DNA of 64,000 nucleotides from Clostridium sp. BJN0001. Lineage in GTDB: Bacteria; Bacillota; Clostridia; Clostridiales; Clostridiaceae. The DNA lies in the NCBI RefSeq assembly GCF_022869825.1, contig NZ_CP094971.1:187501-251500 (forward strand), written 5' to 3'. How positions within the stretch are numbered: the stretch's first letter is position 1; each line of letters begins with the position of its first letter. Below the pieces are notes generated by a model that worked only from the letters and a program-made list of their open reading frames with translations, ran no database searches and was not told where the DNA came from. Of the stretch, positions 1 through 11,103 are shown piece by piece. Made by a program: the position numbers and the translations under genes.

Positions 1-2399
<2,399 letters not shown>

Positions 2400-2463
2400 A
2401 AATTAAAAAAGTTGTAATACATGATTTATATGCAATTTTGAAAGAACAAATCTTTCAAAAATA

Positions 2464-2580
2464 TCTGGTGATGATGGCGTAGAGGTAACACTCCTTTCCA
2501 TACCGAACAGGACAGTTAAGGTCTATTGCGCTGATGGTACTGCATGGGTGACTGTGTGGAAGAGTAAGACGTCGCCAGGT
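2464..2580 (+). rRNA. 5S ribosomal RNA
   Basis: About 117 bases beginning TCTGGTGATGATGGCG and ending GACGTCGCCAGG, so the terminal helix can form. The internal CCATACCGAACAGGACAGTTAAG is the conserved loop B/C region of bacterial 5S rRNA. It lies 64 bases after the 23S end and 6 bases before tRNA-Phe, so all are likely processed from one transcript. Confidence 0.95.
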
Positions 2581-2586
2581 GAATGT

Positions 2587-2662
<76 letters not shown>

Positions 2663-2671
2663 TTATTTTAT

Positions 2672-2745
<74 letters not shown>

Positions 2746-2770
2746 GATTAAAGATGATTTATCTTAACCC

Positions 2771-2791
2771 AAGATAGATTGTCTTTTTTTT
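2771..2791 (+). terminator. Likely rrn operon terminator
   Basis: Short hairpin AAGATA-GAT-TGTCTT followed by a run of eight to nine T. The 6 bp stem is weak, but it is well placed 26 bases after tRNA-Cys. The longer bidirectional hairpin at 2802-2836 gives a second stop for the same transcript. Confidence 0.6.
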
Positions 2792-2801
2792 GTTTTAAAT
2801 T

Positions 2802-2836
2802 AAAAAAGATATGTTTTATTTGAACATATCTTTTTT
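2802..2836. terminator. Bidirectional terminator between the rrn operon and corA
   Basis: Perfect stem AAAAAAGATATGTT / AACATATCTTTTTT with a 7-base loop, A-rich on one side and T-rich on the other, so it can work on both strands. The last codons and the stop of the leftward corA gene (2816 onward) lie inside the hairpin, so coding and termination signals overlap. Confidence 0.85.
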
Positions 2837-3760
2837 GTATAATATAAATGCTGTAAATGCACATATACCTACTGTTATTAATGCAACTTTTATGAATGCA
2901 TTTGGATCTGTGGCTGTAAATGGAAGTATAATATTCATTCCAAAAATACCACTCATTATTGTCGGAATTGACATTAATATTGTAACAGAAGCAAGAACTT
3001 TCATTACTATATTTAAATTATTAGAAATTACTGATGCAAAAAAGTCCATTGTACTAGCTAAAATATTACTATATATATCAGTCATTTCTATTGCTTGTTT
3101 ATTTTCTATAATAACATCTTCTAGTACATCTTTATCTTCTTCATATTTCTGCATTAGATCAAGTTTTAACATTTTTTCAAGAGTCAGTTCATTAGATTTT
3201 AATGAAGTAGAAAAGTATACTAATGATTTTTCTAATGAATGAAGCTGGATAAGCTCTCTATTTTTCATAGATTTATGAAGTCTTTTTTCTATCATTAGGC
3301 TTTTCTTATCAATTTGCCTTAAATATATTAAATAATAAGTTGAAATTTTACTTAATATCTGCAATATAAATCTTGATTTTTTAAAAGTAAAAAATGATTT
3401 CACTTTTGAATGTATAAAATCAGTTAAAATTTTACTGTTTTTTAAACATACAGTTATTATTTGCTTTTCTGTATGAATTATAGCTAAAGGATAAGTATCG
3501 TATGTAAGTGAATTCTCTTCCATTTCTGTAAAGGGAATATCTACTATTAACAGTGTTACATTATCTTCTGATTCAATACGAGAAGTTTCCTCATCATCTA
3601 ATGCAGCATTTAAAAAATCTAACGATACTCCTGTTTTTTTGGATATGAGGATTAACTCTTCATCTGATGGTGCAATAATGTTAATCCACGATCCATTTTC
3701 AATTGTATCAAGTACTTTAAGTTTATTATTATCAATTTCATTTTTATAAATTCGTATCAA
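2816..3760 (-). CDS. corA: CorA family divalent cation transporter
   Basis: Predicted inner-membrane magnesium/cobalt channel subunit of 314 residues, usual length for CorA. The long N-terminal part is cytoplasmic and acidic/helical. Two transmembrane helices lie at the C terminus, and the first ends in the family signature GMN within IFGMN, the selectivity filter of the CorA pentamer. I chose a TTG start at 3760 because AGAGGTG lies six bases upstream of it; an in-frame GTG three codons earlier is itself part of that ribosome-binding site. The gene stands alone, leftward, convergent with the rrn operon. Mg2+ as substrate is inferred from family. Confidence 0.88.
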   Translation of the reverse strand: MIRIYKNEIDNNKLKVLDTIENGSWINIIAPSDEELILISKKTGVSLDFLNAALDDEETSRIESEDNVTLLIVDIPFTEMEENSLTYDTYPLAIIHTEKQIITVCLKNSKILTDFIHSKVKSFFTFKKSRFILQILSKISTYYLIYLRQIDKKSLMIEKRLHKSMKNRELIQLHSLEKSLVYFSTSLKSNELTLEKMLKLDLMQKYEEDKDVLEDVIIENKQAIEMTDIYSNILASTMDFFASVISNNLNIVMKVLASVTILMSIPTIMSGIFGMNIILPFTATDPNAFIKVALITVGICAFTAFILYKKDMFK

Positions 3761-4009
3761 TATAAACACCTCTGAATTAAATTACTATACTATACTATAT
3801 ATTATACTATAATAAATTTATCGTAAATTAATATTTTTAAATAAATACATGCAAAAATTAAAGAAAAACAGATAAATAACTAGATATTTCAAAATAAATT
3901 GACTATATCGGTGCTTAATACGAAATATTATAAAATTTAAGAATGGATAAAAGAATAAAGAATGAGTATAATCAATAGTATTGGAAAGAAATAGTTGGGG
4001 GATACGATA

Positions 4010-4483
4010 GTGCATAAAGAAATAGTTACTAGAAAAACAACTCCTGTAGTTGTTGCAGTTTTATTTGTAATTGTTGCCTTACTTTACGTATATGAGGGAG
4101 TATGCTATCTTAAATTTACACATGTTACTATGCTCAAGATTACTATATACTTTATGATTTCAGTTTTAATTATATTTGAAACTTTGAAATCACGAATATA
4201 TTATAAATATGCTGTTATTGCTAATAAACTCATCATAAATAGAGTATTTTGTAATAAACAAAAAAATATTGAGAGCATAAATTTTTCAGATATAATTTAT
4301 GTTGGTACAGATATTTCATCGTGCAAAAAGTTTTCAGCAAAAAATAAAGGTAAATATTCTTTTTTACTTGATAGAAATAAAAGATACTACTGTGTATATG
4401 AAAGCAATAATGGATATTATAGCTTTGAATTTACACCAAGCACAGAACTATTAAAATACATAAAGATTGACAAAATAAAATAA
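4010..4483 (+). CDS. Small membrane protein with a possible PH-like cytoplasmic domain
   Basis: I do not recognise a named family. The 157-residue product has two hydrophobic segments near residues 10-30 and 38-57. About 95 soluble residues rich in beta-strand-like alternation follow, reminiscent of the bacterial PH-like domains found after two membrane helices; that comparison is inference. GTG at 4010 is preferred because GGGGGAT lies seven bases upstream; an upstream in-frame TTG at 3995 has no ribosome-binding site. It is a lone gene with its own terminator, divergent from corA across an AT-rich gap of about 250 bases. Function unknown. Confidence 0.7.
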   Translation: MHKEIVTRKTTPVVVAVLFVIVALLYVYEGVCYLKFTHVTMLKITIYFMISVLIIFETLKSRIYYKYAVIANKLIINRVFCNKQKNIESINFSDIIYVGTDISSCKKFSAKNKGKYSFLLDRNKRYYCVYESNNGYYSFEFTPSTELLKYIKIDKIK

Positions 4484-4486
4484 TAC

Positions 4487-4518
4487 AAATAAGAGTGCAT
4501 TTAATGCACTCTTATTTT
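4487..4518. terminator. Bidirectional terminator
   Basis: Stem AAATAAGAGTGCAT / ATGCACTCTTATTT around a TTA loop, with T run on the plus strand and A run on the other. It ends both the rightward membrane-protein gene and the leftward M20 peptidase gene, whose stop codon at 4512-4514 lies inside it. Confidence 0.88.
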
Positions 4519-5681
4519 TTTATTGTATTATAAAATTCTGTTTCAACTTCCGATAAAAGATTCTTATTTTCTATCAAATCTATTGATGTGCATACAAGTG
4601 CAAGAGCTGCTCTATTACATCTTTCAAAAGCAAAATCGGTTATTGTACTTTTAGCAAAATCTAAGCTTCCATATTTTACAGTACTATTATCTTCTATAAT
4701 ACCTATATATGGATGAATACATGGAACTTTATGACTTACTGTACCTATACTTAGCCCTGCATAAATATCTTTAGGAGGTTTAATGTCTATAATGCCACTT
4801 TGCTTAAGATTATGACTAAATAGACGATTTAAAGTCCTATTGCTTATAAGCTCTTCATTCGGACATTCATATAGAGAAAATTCTGATCTCAGATTTGTTA
4901 TAGATGATATAAATGTACTTATTTTTCTTATAAGATTATTACCATATTCTGCGCTTTCTGTGTCTTTGGCACGAATATAGAATTTTGCTTCTGCACTGCA
5001 TGGAAGCAGAAGTGGAGTATATCCTCCATTTGATAAAATTGTGTTTATTTCAAGACCTTTTGGATAAGTTTTTTCTAAAGATTTTACTGTTGTTAAAAGA
5101 AGTAAAATAGCATCTAATGAAGTATATTTATTTTTATTCATAAAGCTTAAACCACAATCACTTTTAAATTTTACTGATAAAGGTATAATTGCAGAACATG
5201 AACCACTTTCACATGTTTCAACATCTGGATGAACAGCCATTACAACATCTATATCATCAAATACACCTTGTTTTGCAAGGACTTCTTTAGTACCTCCTAA
5301 ATATTCTCCAGGACATCCAATTAGTATTACAGAACCATTCTTTATTATATTTTCAATGCTATATCCAAGAGTTAAAGTAGCAAGCAGAGAGATTGAAGTA
5401 AGCATATTATGGCCTGTAATGTGTCCCATATTATCTACTGCGTCATATTCACAGAGAAAACATATTTTAGGATGACCATTTCCCTTCGTTGCAACAAAAG
5501 AATTATCAATATCTAAATAATTCTTTTTTATATTAAAATTATATTTCTCTAAAAGAGAGCATATATAGTTACATGATTTTTCTTCCTTGTAGCTGTGTTC
5601 AGGATTATTATATAAAAATTTACATAAGTCTTTTATATCATCACCACAAGTTGTCAAAAATGATATTATTTCTTGCCTCAT
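4512..5681 (-). CDS. M20 family metallopeptidase / amidohydrolase
   Basis: 389 residues, the usual length for M20D-type amidohydrolases such as AbgB and ACY1L2-like proteins that cut amide bonds of N-acyl or p-aminobenzoyl amino acids. The region CEYDAVDNMGHITGHNML matches the metal-binding EYDA...GH..GHN block of the family. GCPGEYLGG stands where the catalytic glutamate segment is found, and AVHPDVET supplies another histidine. ATG is preceded by GGGAGG seven bases upstream. It stands alone on the minus strand. Substrate cannot be told from sequence; cytosolic, as no signal peptide is seen. Confidence 0.82.
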   Translation of the reverse strand: MRQEIISFLTTCGDDIKDLCKFLYNNPEHSYKEEKSCNYICSLLEKYNFNIKKNYLDIDNSFVATKGNGHPKICFLCEYDAVDNMGHITGHNMLTSISLLATLTLGYSIENIIKNGSVILIGCPGEYLGGTKEVLAKQGVFDDIDVVMAVHPDVETCESGSCSAIIPLSVKFKSDCGLSFMNKNKYTSLDAILLLLTTVKSLEKTYPKGLEINTILSNGGYTPLLLPCSAEAKFYIRAKDTESAEYGNNLIRKISTFISSITNLRSEFSLYECPNEELISNRTLNRLFSHNLKQSGIIDIKPPKDIYAGLSIGTVSHKVPCIHPYIGIIEDNSTVKYGSLDFAKSTITDFAFERCNRAALALVCTSIDLIENKNLLSEVETEFYNTIKK

Positions 5682-5816
5682 AATTTGCCTCCCAGAATAG
5701 AATGTTTAAAATTATTTTCTCCATTTTTTAAGAATTTATGCTTTTTTAGATTAAAGTATTTTTTTATGGTAATAATATATTATGTAAGATTAGTAAAGGA
5801 TGGTGGGAATTAGAAT

Positions 5817-5990
5817 ATGAAAAAGACTGGTAATTTATGTTTTATATGTAGAAAGAAAAAAAGTAATGGTATAATAATAAATGGAGATTTTATCTGTAGA
5901 GATTGTGAGAAAGATTTAATTTCTAAAACGCCATATGATGATGGCTACGATAAAAATAAAGATAAAATAAAAGTGATTTTATATAACTAA
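5817..5990 (+). CDS. csfB: Anti-sigma-G factor Gin (CsfB)
   Basis: A 57-residue protein. Two CxxC pairs (Cys8-x2-Cys11 and Cys27-x2-Cys30) form the zinc-binding core typical of Gin, followed by a charged tail. In Bacillus, Gin is made in the forespore and keeps sigma-G silent until engulfment; it also acts on sigma-E. Location supports the call: csfB lies just upstream of tmk-darA-holB-ricT in Bacillus too. ATG follows GGTGGGA by about eight bases. It is 22 bases from tmk, so may share its transcript. Presence implies a sporulating host. Confidence 0.85.
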   Translation: MKKTGNLCFICRKKKSNGIIINGDFICRDCEKDLISKTPYDDGYDKNKDKIKVILYN

Positions 5991-6012
5991 AAGAAAATGA
6001 GGTAATATTTAT

Positions 6013-6657
6013 ATGAGTAATGGTTTTTTTATAGTTTTTGAAGGTGGAGAAGGTTCAGGAAAAACTACTGCCATTGAAAAAGTTGAAAAGTGGCTTAGTC
6101 AAGAGCAAGGATATGATGTTATTGTTACGAGAGAACCTGGAGGGATAAAAATTTCAGAAAGTATAAGAAATATTATTTTAGATAAAAATAATACTTTAAT
6201 GGATCCTAAAACAGAAGCTCTTTTATATGCAGCTGCAAGAAGGCAGCATTTAGTAGAAAAAATAATTCCAGCACTTAAGATGGGAAAAATTGTTTTATGT
6301 GATCGATTTATAGATTCTTCTCTTGCGTATCAGGGTTTTGCAAGAAATATAGGAATAGCGGAAGTTTATAATATAAATAAATTTGCAATAGGAAGTTTTA
6401 TGCCTGATATATCAATATTATTTGATATTGATCCAAAAGAAGGATTAAGCAGGATAAAATCTAACTCTGAAAGAGAAGTAAATAGACTTGACTTAGAAAA
6501 AATTGAATTTCATAAAAAAGTAAGACAAGGCTACGATATTATTTATCAGAATAATAAAGACAGAATGGTAAAAATAGACGCTTCGAAGTCGCCTTTAGAA
6601 ATAGTATCAGAAATAAAAGGTATAATAGAATCTAAATTATTTAAAGATAGAAAATAG
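6013..6657 (+). CDS. tmk: Thymidylate kinase
   Basis: Phosphorylates dTMP to dTDP with ATP for DNA synthesis; cytosolic. 214 residues, normal length. The P-loop [11 protein letters not shown] lies at about residues 8-18, the DRY-like [13 protein letters not shown] block near residues 95-107 binds the nucleotide, and TREPGG near residue 40 is the family arginine motif. GAGGTAA lies seven bases before ATG. First gene after csfB in a block matching Bacillus tmk-yaaQ-yaaR-holB-yaaT, except that no yaaR is seen here. Confidence 0.97.
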   Translation: MSNGFFIVFEGGEGSGKTTAIEKVEKWLSQEQGYDVIVTREPGGIKISESIRNIILDKNNTLMDPKTEALLYAAARRQHLVEKIIPALKMGKIVLCDRFIDSSLAYQGFARNIGIAEVYNINKFAIGSFMPDISILFDIDPKEGLSRIKSNSEREVNRLDLEKIEFHKKVRQGYDIIYQNNKDRMVKIDASKSPLEIVSEIKGIIESKLFKDRK

Positions 6658-6713
6658 CTTTTATTTTATGGTAAAATAGTATAAATGAAATTTATATTTA
6701 AGGGGCGTAATTT

Positions 6714-7046
6714 ATGAAATTAATAATAGCTATAGTTCAGGATGATGATGCAAGCGATGTTATTGAAACATTAACAGATGAAAATTATAGAGTTACTAAG
6801 CTTTCTACAACAGGAGGATTTTTAAAATCTGGAAATACTACACTTATGACTGGTGTTAAAGAGGACGAGGTTAAAAATGTTCTTAAAATAATAAAAGATA
6901 TATGTAAAGAAAGAAAGGAAATGATGATAACTCCTTCTTCGCTTTCATCAAATGAAGGGGCATTTATGAATCAATATCCTGTGCAAATAAATGTAGGTGG
7001 AGCTACAATATTTATATTAGATGTAGATCAGTTTATAAAAATATGA
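6714..7046 (+). CDS. darA: Cyclic di-AMP receptor DarA (PstA)
   Basis: PII-like signalling protein of 110 residues (family usual about 109). The start MKLIIAIVQDDDA, the TKLSTTGGFLKSGNTTL loop near residues 30-46 that contacts cyclic di-AMP, and the C-terminal GGATIFILDVDQF are all family hallmarks. It forms trimers in characterised relatives, with an unknown downstream output. The cyclic di-AMP synthase gene disA lies about 9 kb downstream. ATG follows AGGGGCG by about seven bases. Confidence 0.93.
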   Translation: MKLIIAIVQDDDASDVIETLTDENYRVTKLSTTGGFLKSGNTTLMTGVKEDEVKNVLKIIKDICKERKEMMITPSSLSSNEGAFMNQYPVQINVGGATIFILDVDQFIKI

Positions 7047-7065
7047 TTTTTAGGAGATTAGAATA

Positions 7066-7995
7066 TTGAGGGAAATAATTGGTCATAAATCCATTATAGA
7101 ACTTATAAATATAAGAAAGCAGACAGATTCTTTTTCTCATGCTGCTCTTATAACAGGGGTTGATGGTATAGGAAAGAGCATTATTGCTACGAAAATGGCA
7201 TCGGCTATCTTAAATCGTGATGTGGAAGAATGTGCAGATTTAATTAAATATTATCCAAAATCTAAATCTTTTGGAGTCTCTAATGTTAGAAGTGTGCTTG
7301 AAGAAACAAATAAAAAGCCTTATGAAGGCGATAGAAAAGTTATTATTTTATATAAATGTGAGCTTATGACAGTAGAAGCACAGAATGCGTTATTAAAAAC
7401 AATTGAAGAGCCGCCATATGGAATTTTCCTTATTTTGCTTACTGATTCACTAGAGAGCATTTTAGATACAATAAAGTCACGATGTGAGATTTATAAATTA
7501 ACTCCTCTTTCAAAAAGTGATATTCAAGAATATATTAATATAATGTATAAAGAAACTGAAATCTCTGAGAAAAAAGCGGCAATAGCATATAGCATGGGTG
7601 TGCCTGGAAAAGTTGATAGGTTTCTAAATGATAATAATTTAAAAATACTTAGAGATTTTACAATAGATATGTTTTATGACATAATACAAAAGAAAAATGA
7701 TTTCGCAGTTGTTTATACGAAGAAAATAGAAGAACTCAATGATAAGAAAATGGAATTATTAGATATTGTATTGAGTTTTTCACGAGATATAATATTTTGT
7801 AAAGAAGTAAATGATGATGATTTACTAATTAATTCTGATAAGTTTGATAGTATAAAAGATATTTCGAGAAAAATATCATTAAAAAAGATGAATGGAATTT
7901 TAAAAAGTATAGAACAAGCAAGGGATAATTTTAAGAATAATACAAATTATTTAGTTACGTTAAATGTACTGTTTATTAAATTTGCGGAGGTATAA
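7066..7995 (+). CDS. holB: DNA polymerase III delta' subunit
   Basis: Clamp-loader subunit, 309 residues, working with DnaX and HolA to load the sliding clamp. The AAA+ P-loop-like GVDGIGKS lies near residues 27-34. EAQNALLKTIEEPP near residues 103-116 is the highly conserved clamp-loader segment, followed by the arginine-finger-type SRCEIYKL. The usual four-cysteine zinc module of delta' is absent, as only two isolated cysteines occur in the ATPase domain. Start is TTG at 7066 with AGGAGATT upstream. 19 bases after darA and 3 bases before ricT, so clearly one operon. Confidence 0.92.
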   Translation: MREIIGHKSIIELINIRKQTDSFSHAALITGVDGIGKSIIATKMASAILNRDVEECADLIKYYPKSKSFGVSNVRSVLEETNKKPYEGDRKVIILYKCELMTVEAQNALLKTIEEPPYGIFLILLTDSLESILDTIKSRCEIYKLTPLSKSDIQEYINIMYKETEISEKKAAIAYSMGVPGKVDRFLNDNNLKILRDFTIDMFYDIIQKKNDFAVVYTKKIEELNDKKMELLDIVLSFSRDIIFCKEVNDDDLLINSDKFDSIKDISRKISLKKMNGILKSIEQARDNFKNNTNYLVTLNVLFIKFAEV

Positions 7996-7998
7996 TTA

Positions 7999-8904
7999 AT
8001 GGTAAAAGTAATTGGAGTACGATTTAAAAAAGTTGGAAAAATTTATTACTTTAGTCCAAATCACTTAGATGTGAAAAAAGGAGACAATGTAATAGTAGAG
8101 ACAGCTAGAGGAGTAGAATTTGGTGAATGCGTTATTGGCCAAAAGGAAATTGATGAATCATCTATAGTAGCATCTTTGAAATGTGTTATGAGAATAGCTG
8201 ATAAAAATGATTTCAAAAAACATAAGGAAAACATAGCAAAAGAAAAAGATGCAATGGAGATATGTATAAAGAAAATAAAGCAACATAAGCTTTTGATGAA
8301 ACTTATTGATGTTGAATATACATTTGATAATCATAAAGTTATTTTTTATTTTACAGCAGATGGTAGAATAGATTTTAGAGAACTTGTAAAAGATCTTGCT
8401 ACAATATTCAAGACAAGAATTGAGTTAAGACAGATAGGAGTACGAGACGAAGCCAAGATGGTAGGAGGAATAGGACCATGTGGAAGGAGAATGTGCTGCT
8501 CATTATTTTTAGGAGATTTTGCATCAGTATCCATAAAGATGGCGAAAGAACAGAATCTATCATTAAATCCTACTAAAATATCAGGTATCTGTGGAAGACT
8601 TATGTGTTGCTTAAATTATGAACAAAGTACATATGAAAGCATAAGAAAAAAGATGCCAAGGGTAGACTCAATAGTAAAGACTCCAGATGGAACAGGTCAG
8701 GTAGTTTCAAATTCAATTGTTAAAGAACAAGTTAAAGTTAAAATAACTGTAAAAAATGAAGAACTATTAAAGGAATATAGTTTAAAAGATATAGAGCTTG
8801 TATCAGGCAAATATGAAGATCAGGTAGCTGATTCAAAAATAAAGCTTGAGGTTGATAGTGAAGAAGATAAAAAACTTATAAAACAACTTATTAAAAACGA
8901 ATAA
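7999..8904 (+). CDS. ricT: PSP1-domain protein RicT (YaaT)
   Basis: 301 residues. In Bacillus RicT joins RicA and RicF in an iron-sulfur complex that promotes RNase Y processing, sporulation phosphorelay activity and competence. The PSP1 domain occupies about residues 60-200 and ends with the cysteine signatures CGRRMCC and CGRLMCC, which supply the cluster ligands. The C-terminal part is charged and variable. ATG lies three bases after the holB stop with GGAGG in the overlap. Last gene of the tmk group; no terminator is obvious before the ferredoxin gene. Confidence 0.93.
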   Translation: MVKVIGVRFKKVGKIYYFSPNHLDVKKGDNVIVETARGVEFGECVIGQKEIDESSIVASLKCVMRIADKNDFKKHKENIAKEKDAMEICIKKIKQHKLLMKLIDVEYTFDNHKVIFYFTADGRIDFRELVKDLATIFKTRIELRQIGVRDEAKMVGGIGPCGRRMCCSLFLGDFASVSIKMAKEQNLSLNPTKISGICGRLMCCLNYEQSTYESIRKKMPRVDSIVKTPDGTGQVVSNSIVKEQVKVKITVKNEELLKEYSLKDIELVSGKYEDQVADSKIKLEVDSEEDKKLIKQLIKNE

Positions 8905-8991
8905 ACATAAATTTTATTATTTAAAATTTTAATAGTATTTAGGCTTTAAAAATATTGAAATACATGATAAAATAGGAATGGTTAAATATAA

Positions 8992-9183
<192 letters not shown>

Positions 9184-9213
9184 TATAGCAGAAATATGAA
9201 ATATTTCTATGTG

Positions 9214-9240
9214 AAGCACAGGATAAATTCCTGTGCTTTT
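9214..9240. terminator. Bidirectional terminator after the ferredoxin gene
   Basis: Stem AAGCACAGG / CCTGTGCTT with loop ATAAATT, followed by T residues. The stop codon of the leftward MBL-fold gene begins at 9239-9241, directly against the hairpin, so it serves both converging genes. Confidence 0.85.
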
Positions 9241-9889
9241 ACTTTTTATTAATATTAAATAGAAGAACTACAGGTTCAGATAAAGATTTTATGTCTTCAA
9301 AAGTAATATCTACTGAATTTGAGTTTATTTTTTTTATATTTTTCATATTTATTATAAAATCCTTTATTGGATTTAAAAATGAAGGACCTATTTCTGTTTT
9401 ATAATTCATAGGAATTATAAATTTAGCATTTATAATGCTGCACAGAATAGAAGCTTTAAAACCATCAAGAGTAAACTGACCGCCTATTGGAATAAAAAGA
9501 ATATCAGTATTTTTAATACTTTTAAGTATTTTTTCATTTGGAATGCAGCCAGTATCACTCAAATGACATAAAGTTATGTTATCAATAGTATATTTATAAA
9601 TAATAACTGAACCTCTCTTTAATCCGTTATTTTGATCGTGATATGTACTGTATCCTGAAATTTCACAAAAACTGTTAGAAAAAGTTTCAGGCTGGTTTAT
9701 TATTTTTGTTGTTTTATTTATTTCGTTTATATATGAATTATAAATATGATTATGACTTATGGTTATTAGATCACATTTTGGATATAAATAATTATAATTA
9801 GGTTCAGGAGGAAATGGATCTATGAGGATTCTTTTACCATATAAATTTTTTATTAAAAAACATGAATGCCCATACCATGTAATCTGCAT
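9239..9889 (-). CDS. Metallo-beta-lactamase-fold protein with degenerate metal site
   Basis: 216 residues resembling the UlaG/UPF0173 type of MBL-fold hydrolases. The start MQITWYGHSCFLI, LIDPFPP, HDQNNGLKRG, CHLSDTG and PIGGQFTLD blocks match in order. The core HxHxDH zinc motif reads HNHIYN (residues 46-51), so the aspartate and last histidine are gone, and the later PMHY reads PMNY. It is therefore uncertain whether it binds two metals or has hydrolase activity. ATG has AGGTGC upstream (GAGGTGC on its strand). Stands alone between ferredoxin and ctsR, convergent with the former. Confidence 0.75.
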   Translation of the reverse strand: MQITWYGHSCFLIKNLYGKRILIDPFPPEPNYNYLYPKCDLITISHNHIYNSYINEINKTTKIINQPETFSNSFCEISGYSTYHDQNNGLKRGSVIIYKYTIDNITLCHLSDTGCIPNEKILKSIKNTDILFIPIGGQFTLDGFKASILCSIINAKFIIPMNYKTEIGPSFLNPIKDFIINMKNIKKINSNSVDITFEDIKSLSEPVVLLFNINKK

Positions 9890-9978
9890 ATAGCACCTCG
9901 TACTTTAATTTTATTTATTAATAGTATTAACAATAGTTCTTGAAAATAATCAAGAATTAAGTATAATTGAATATAATA

Positions 9979-10032
9979 TTTAAAGATTATAAAAAATGTA
10001 GTATAATATAACAAAGGTCAAAGTAAGTCAAA
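9979..10032 (+). promoter_or_regulatory. ctsR promoter with CtsR operator
   Basis: A consensus -10 TATAAT lies at 10002-10007; the -35 region near 9979-9984 is weak. Just downstream, GGTCAAA-GTA-AGTCAAA at 10016-10032 is a perfect match to the CtsR heptamer direct repeat (RGTCAAA-NAN-RGTCAAA, here with GTA as spacer). Binding there would cover the transcription start, so the operon is very likely repressed by its own first product. Confidence 0.9.
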
Positions 10033-10058
10033 AACAAAAATGATAGGTGGTTAATATT

Positions 10059-10514
10059 ATGGCAAGACTTTCAGATATTATTGAAGAATTTATAAAAGAG
10101 ATGTTTAATGAAAGTAATGAGAACACTGTTTTCATTCAAAGAAATGAGCTTGCTGACCAATTTCAGTGTGCACCATCTCAGATTAATTATGTTCTTACTA
10201 CAAGATTCAGTTATGATAAAGGATATCTTATAGAAAGTAAAAGAGGTGGAGGAGGACACATTGCAATAAAGCAACTTGAATATGATAATTCAAATGAACG
10301 TGAGAAGATAATAAGTGAGAGCATAGGCGATACCATAACGTATCATAATGGACTTGCAATTCTTAATAGTCTTCTTGAATCTCAAATTATTAAAGAAAAT
10401 GAATATAATATTATGAAGATAGCAATAAATGATAGAAGCCTCTGCAATGCTGGAGACAGAAACAAAGTGCGTGCAGACATACTAAAAGGAATGATAATGG
10501 TAATTTTATCGTAA
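10059..10514 (+). CDS. ctsR: Transcriptional repressor CtsR
   Basis: Represses class III heat-shock genes (clp operons) by binding the tandem heptamer, found here at 10016-10032. 151 residues. The N-terminal helix-turn-helix follows the family start MARLSDIIEEF; the DNA-contacting wing KRGGGGHI lies near residues 62-69 and keeps the arginine and glycines that sense heat. The C-terminal dimerisation domain is present. ATG at 10059 is chosen for its GATAGGTGG ribosome-binding site eight bases upstream and because CtsR proteins begin this way; an in-frame start at 10047 is inside that region. First gene of ctsR-mcsA-mcsB-clpC. Confidence 0.95.
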   Translation: MARLSDIIEEFIKEMFNESNENTVFIQRNELADQFQCAPSQINYVLTTRFSYDKGYLIESKRGGGGHIAIKQLEYDNSNEREKIISESIGDTITYHNGLAILNSLLESQIIKENEYNIMKIAINDRSLCNAGDRNKVRADILKGMIMVILS

Positions 10515-10527
10515 AGGTGGGATAGAA

Positions 10528-11103
10528 ATGTTATGTGAAAAATGCAAAAAAAGAGAAGCTAGAATAAATATAGTTAAAATAGTAAATGGAAAGAAACAGG
10601 AAACATGGCTTTGTGAAGAATGTGCAAAAGAAATTTATGGGATACCTTCATTAGATGCAATGATATCAGGAGAAGGCTCTCCTTTATCTAATATTCTAAC
10701 AGGATTTATATCTGGCAGCAGCAAAGAGAGTATGCCTGAAAGCAGGACTCTTATATGTCCTAAGTGTGGACTTACGTATGATGAATACAAAAATACGAAA
10801 AAGCTTGGATGCAGCACTTGTTATAGAGTATTTAAAAACGAAATTGAATCTGAAATTAATAAACAAAGAGGTACATCACATATAGGCAAAGTCCCCAAAT
10901 ATGCTAAAAAAACAATTTCAAGAAGAGAAAATCTTCAGCAGCTTAGAAAGAAAATGCAGGAATATGTAGTATCAGAAGAATATGAAAAAGCAGCTGTTGT
11001 ACGTGATGAGATAAAAGAACTTGAAACAGCAATTATAAAACAAGTACAGTTAGATGAAAGTTTAGGTCAAAGAGAGGATGATCAGGATGGAAAATTGGAT
11101 TGA
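10528..11103 (+). CDS. mcsA: McsA, zinc-finger activator and adaptor
   Basis: 191 residues. In Bacillus McsA activates the arginine kinase McsB and helps deliver CtsR and other substrates to ClpC. Four CxxC pairs form two zinc modules: CEKC and CEEC near residues 3-33, and CPKC and CSTC near residues 76-97. A UVR motif (EEYEKAAVVRDEIKEL) near the C terminus is the site expected to contact the kinase and ClpC. All cysteines are intact, unlike the catalytic residues of its partner McsB. Its 3' end overlaps mcsB by 17 bases. Confidence 0.93.
   Translation: MLCEKCKKREARINIVKIVNGKKQETWLCEECAKEIYGIPSLDAMISGEGSPLSNILTGFISGSSKESMPESRTLICPKCGLTYDEYKNTKKLGCSTCYRVFKNEIESEINKQRGTSHIGKVPKYAKKTISRRENLQQLRKKMQEYVVSEEYEKAAVVRDEIKELETAIIKQVQLDESLGQREDDQDGKLD

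Noticed and set aside
2811..3242. A 143-codon plus-strand frame opposite corA
   Set aside because: The opposite strand has a clear CorA with the GMN motif; the plus-strand frame starts inside the terminator hairpin.
5768..5777. GGTAATAATA resembling a sigma-F -10 upstream of csfB
   Set aside because: The -10 pattern fits, but no -35 element lies at the right distance, so I did not list it.
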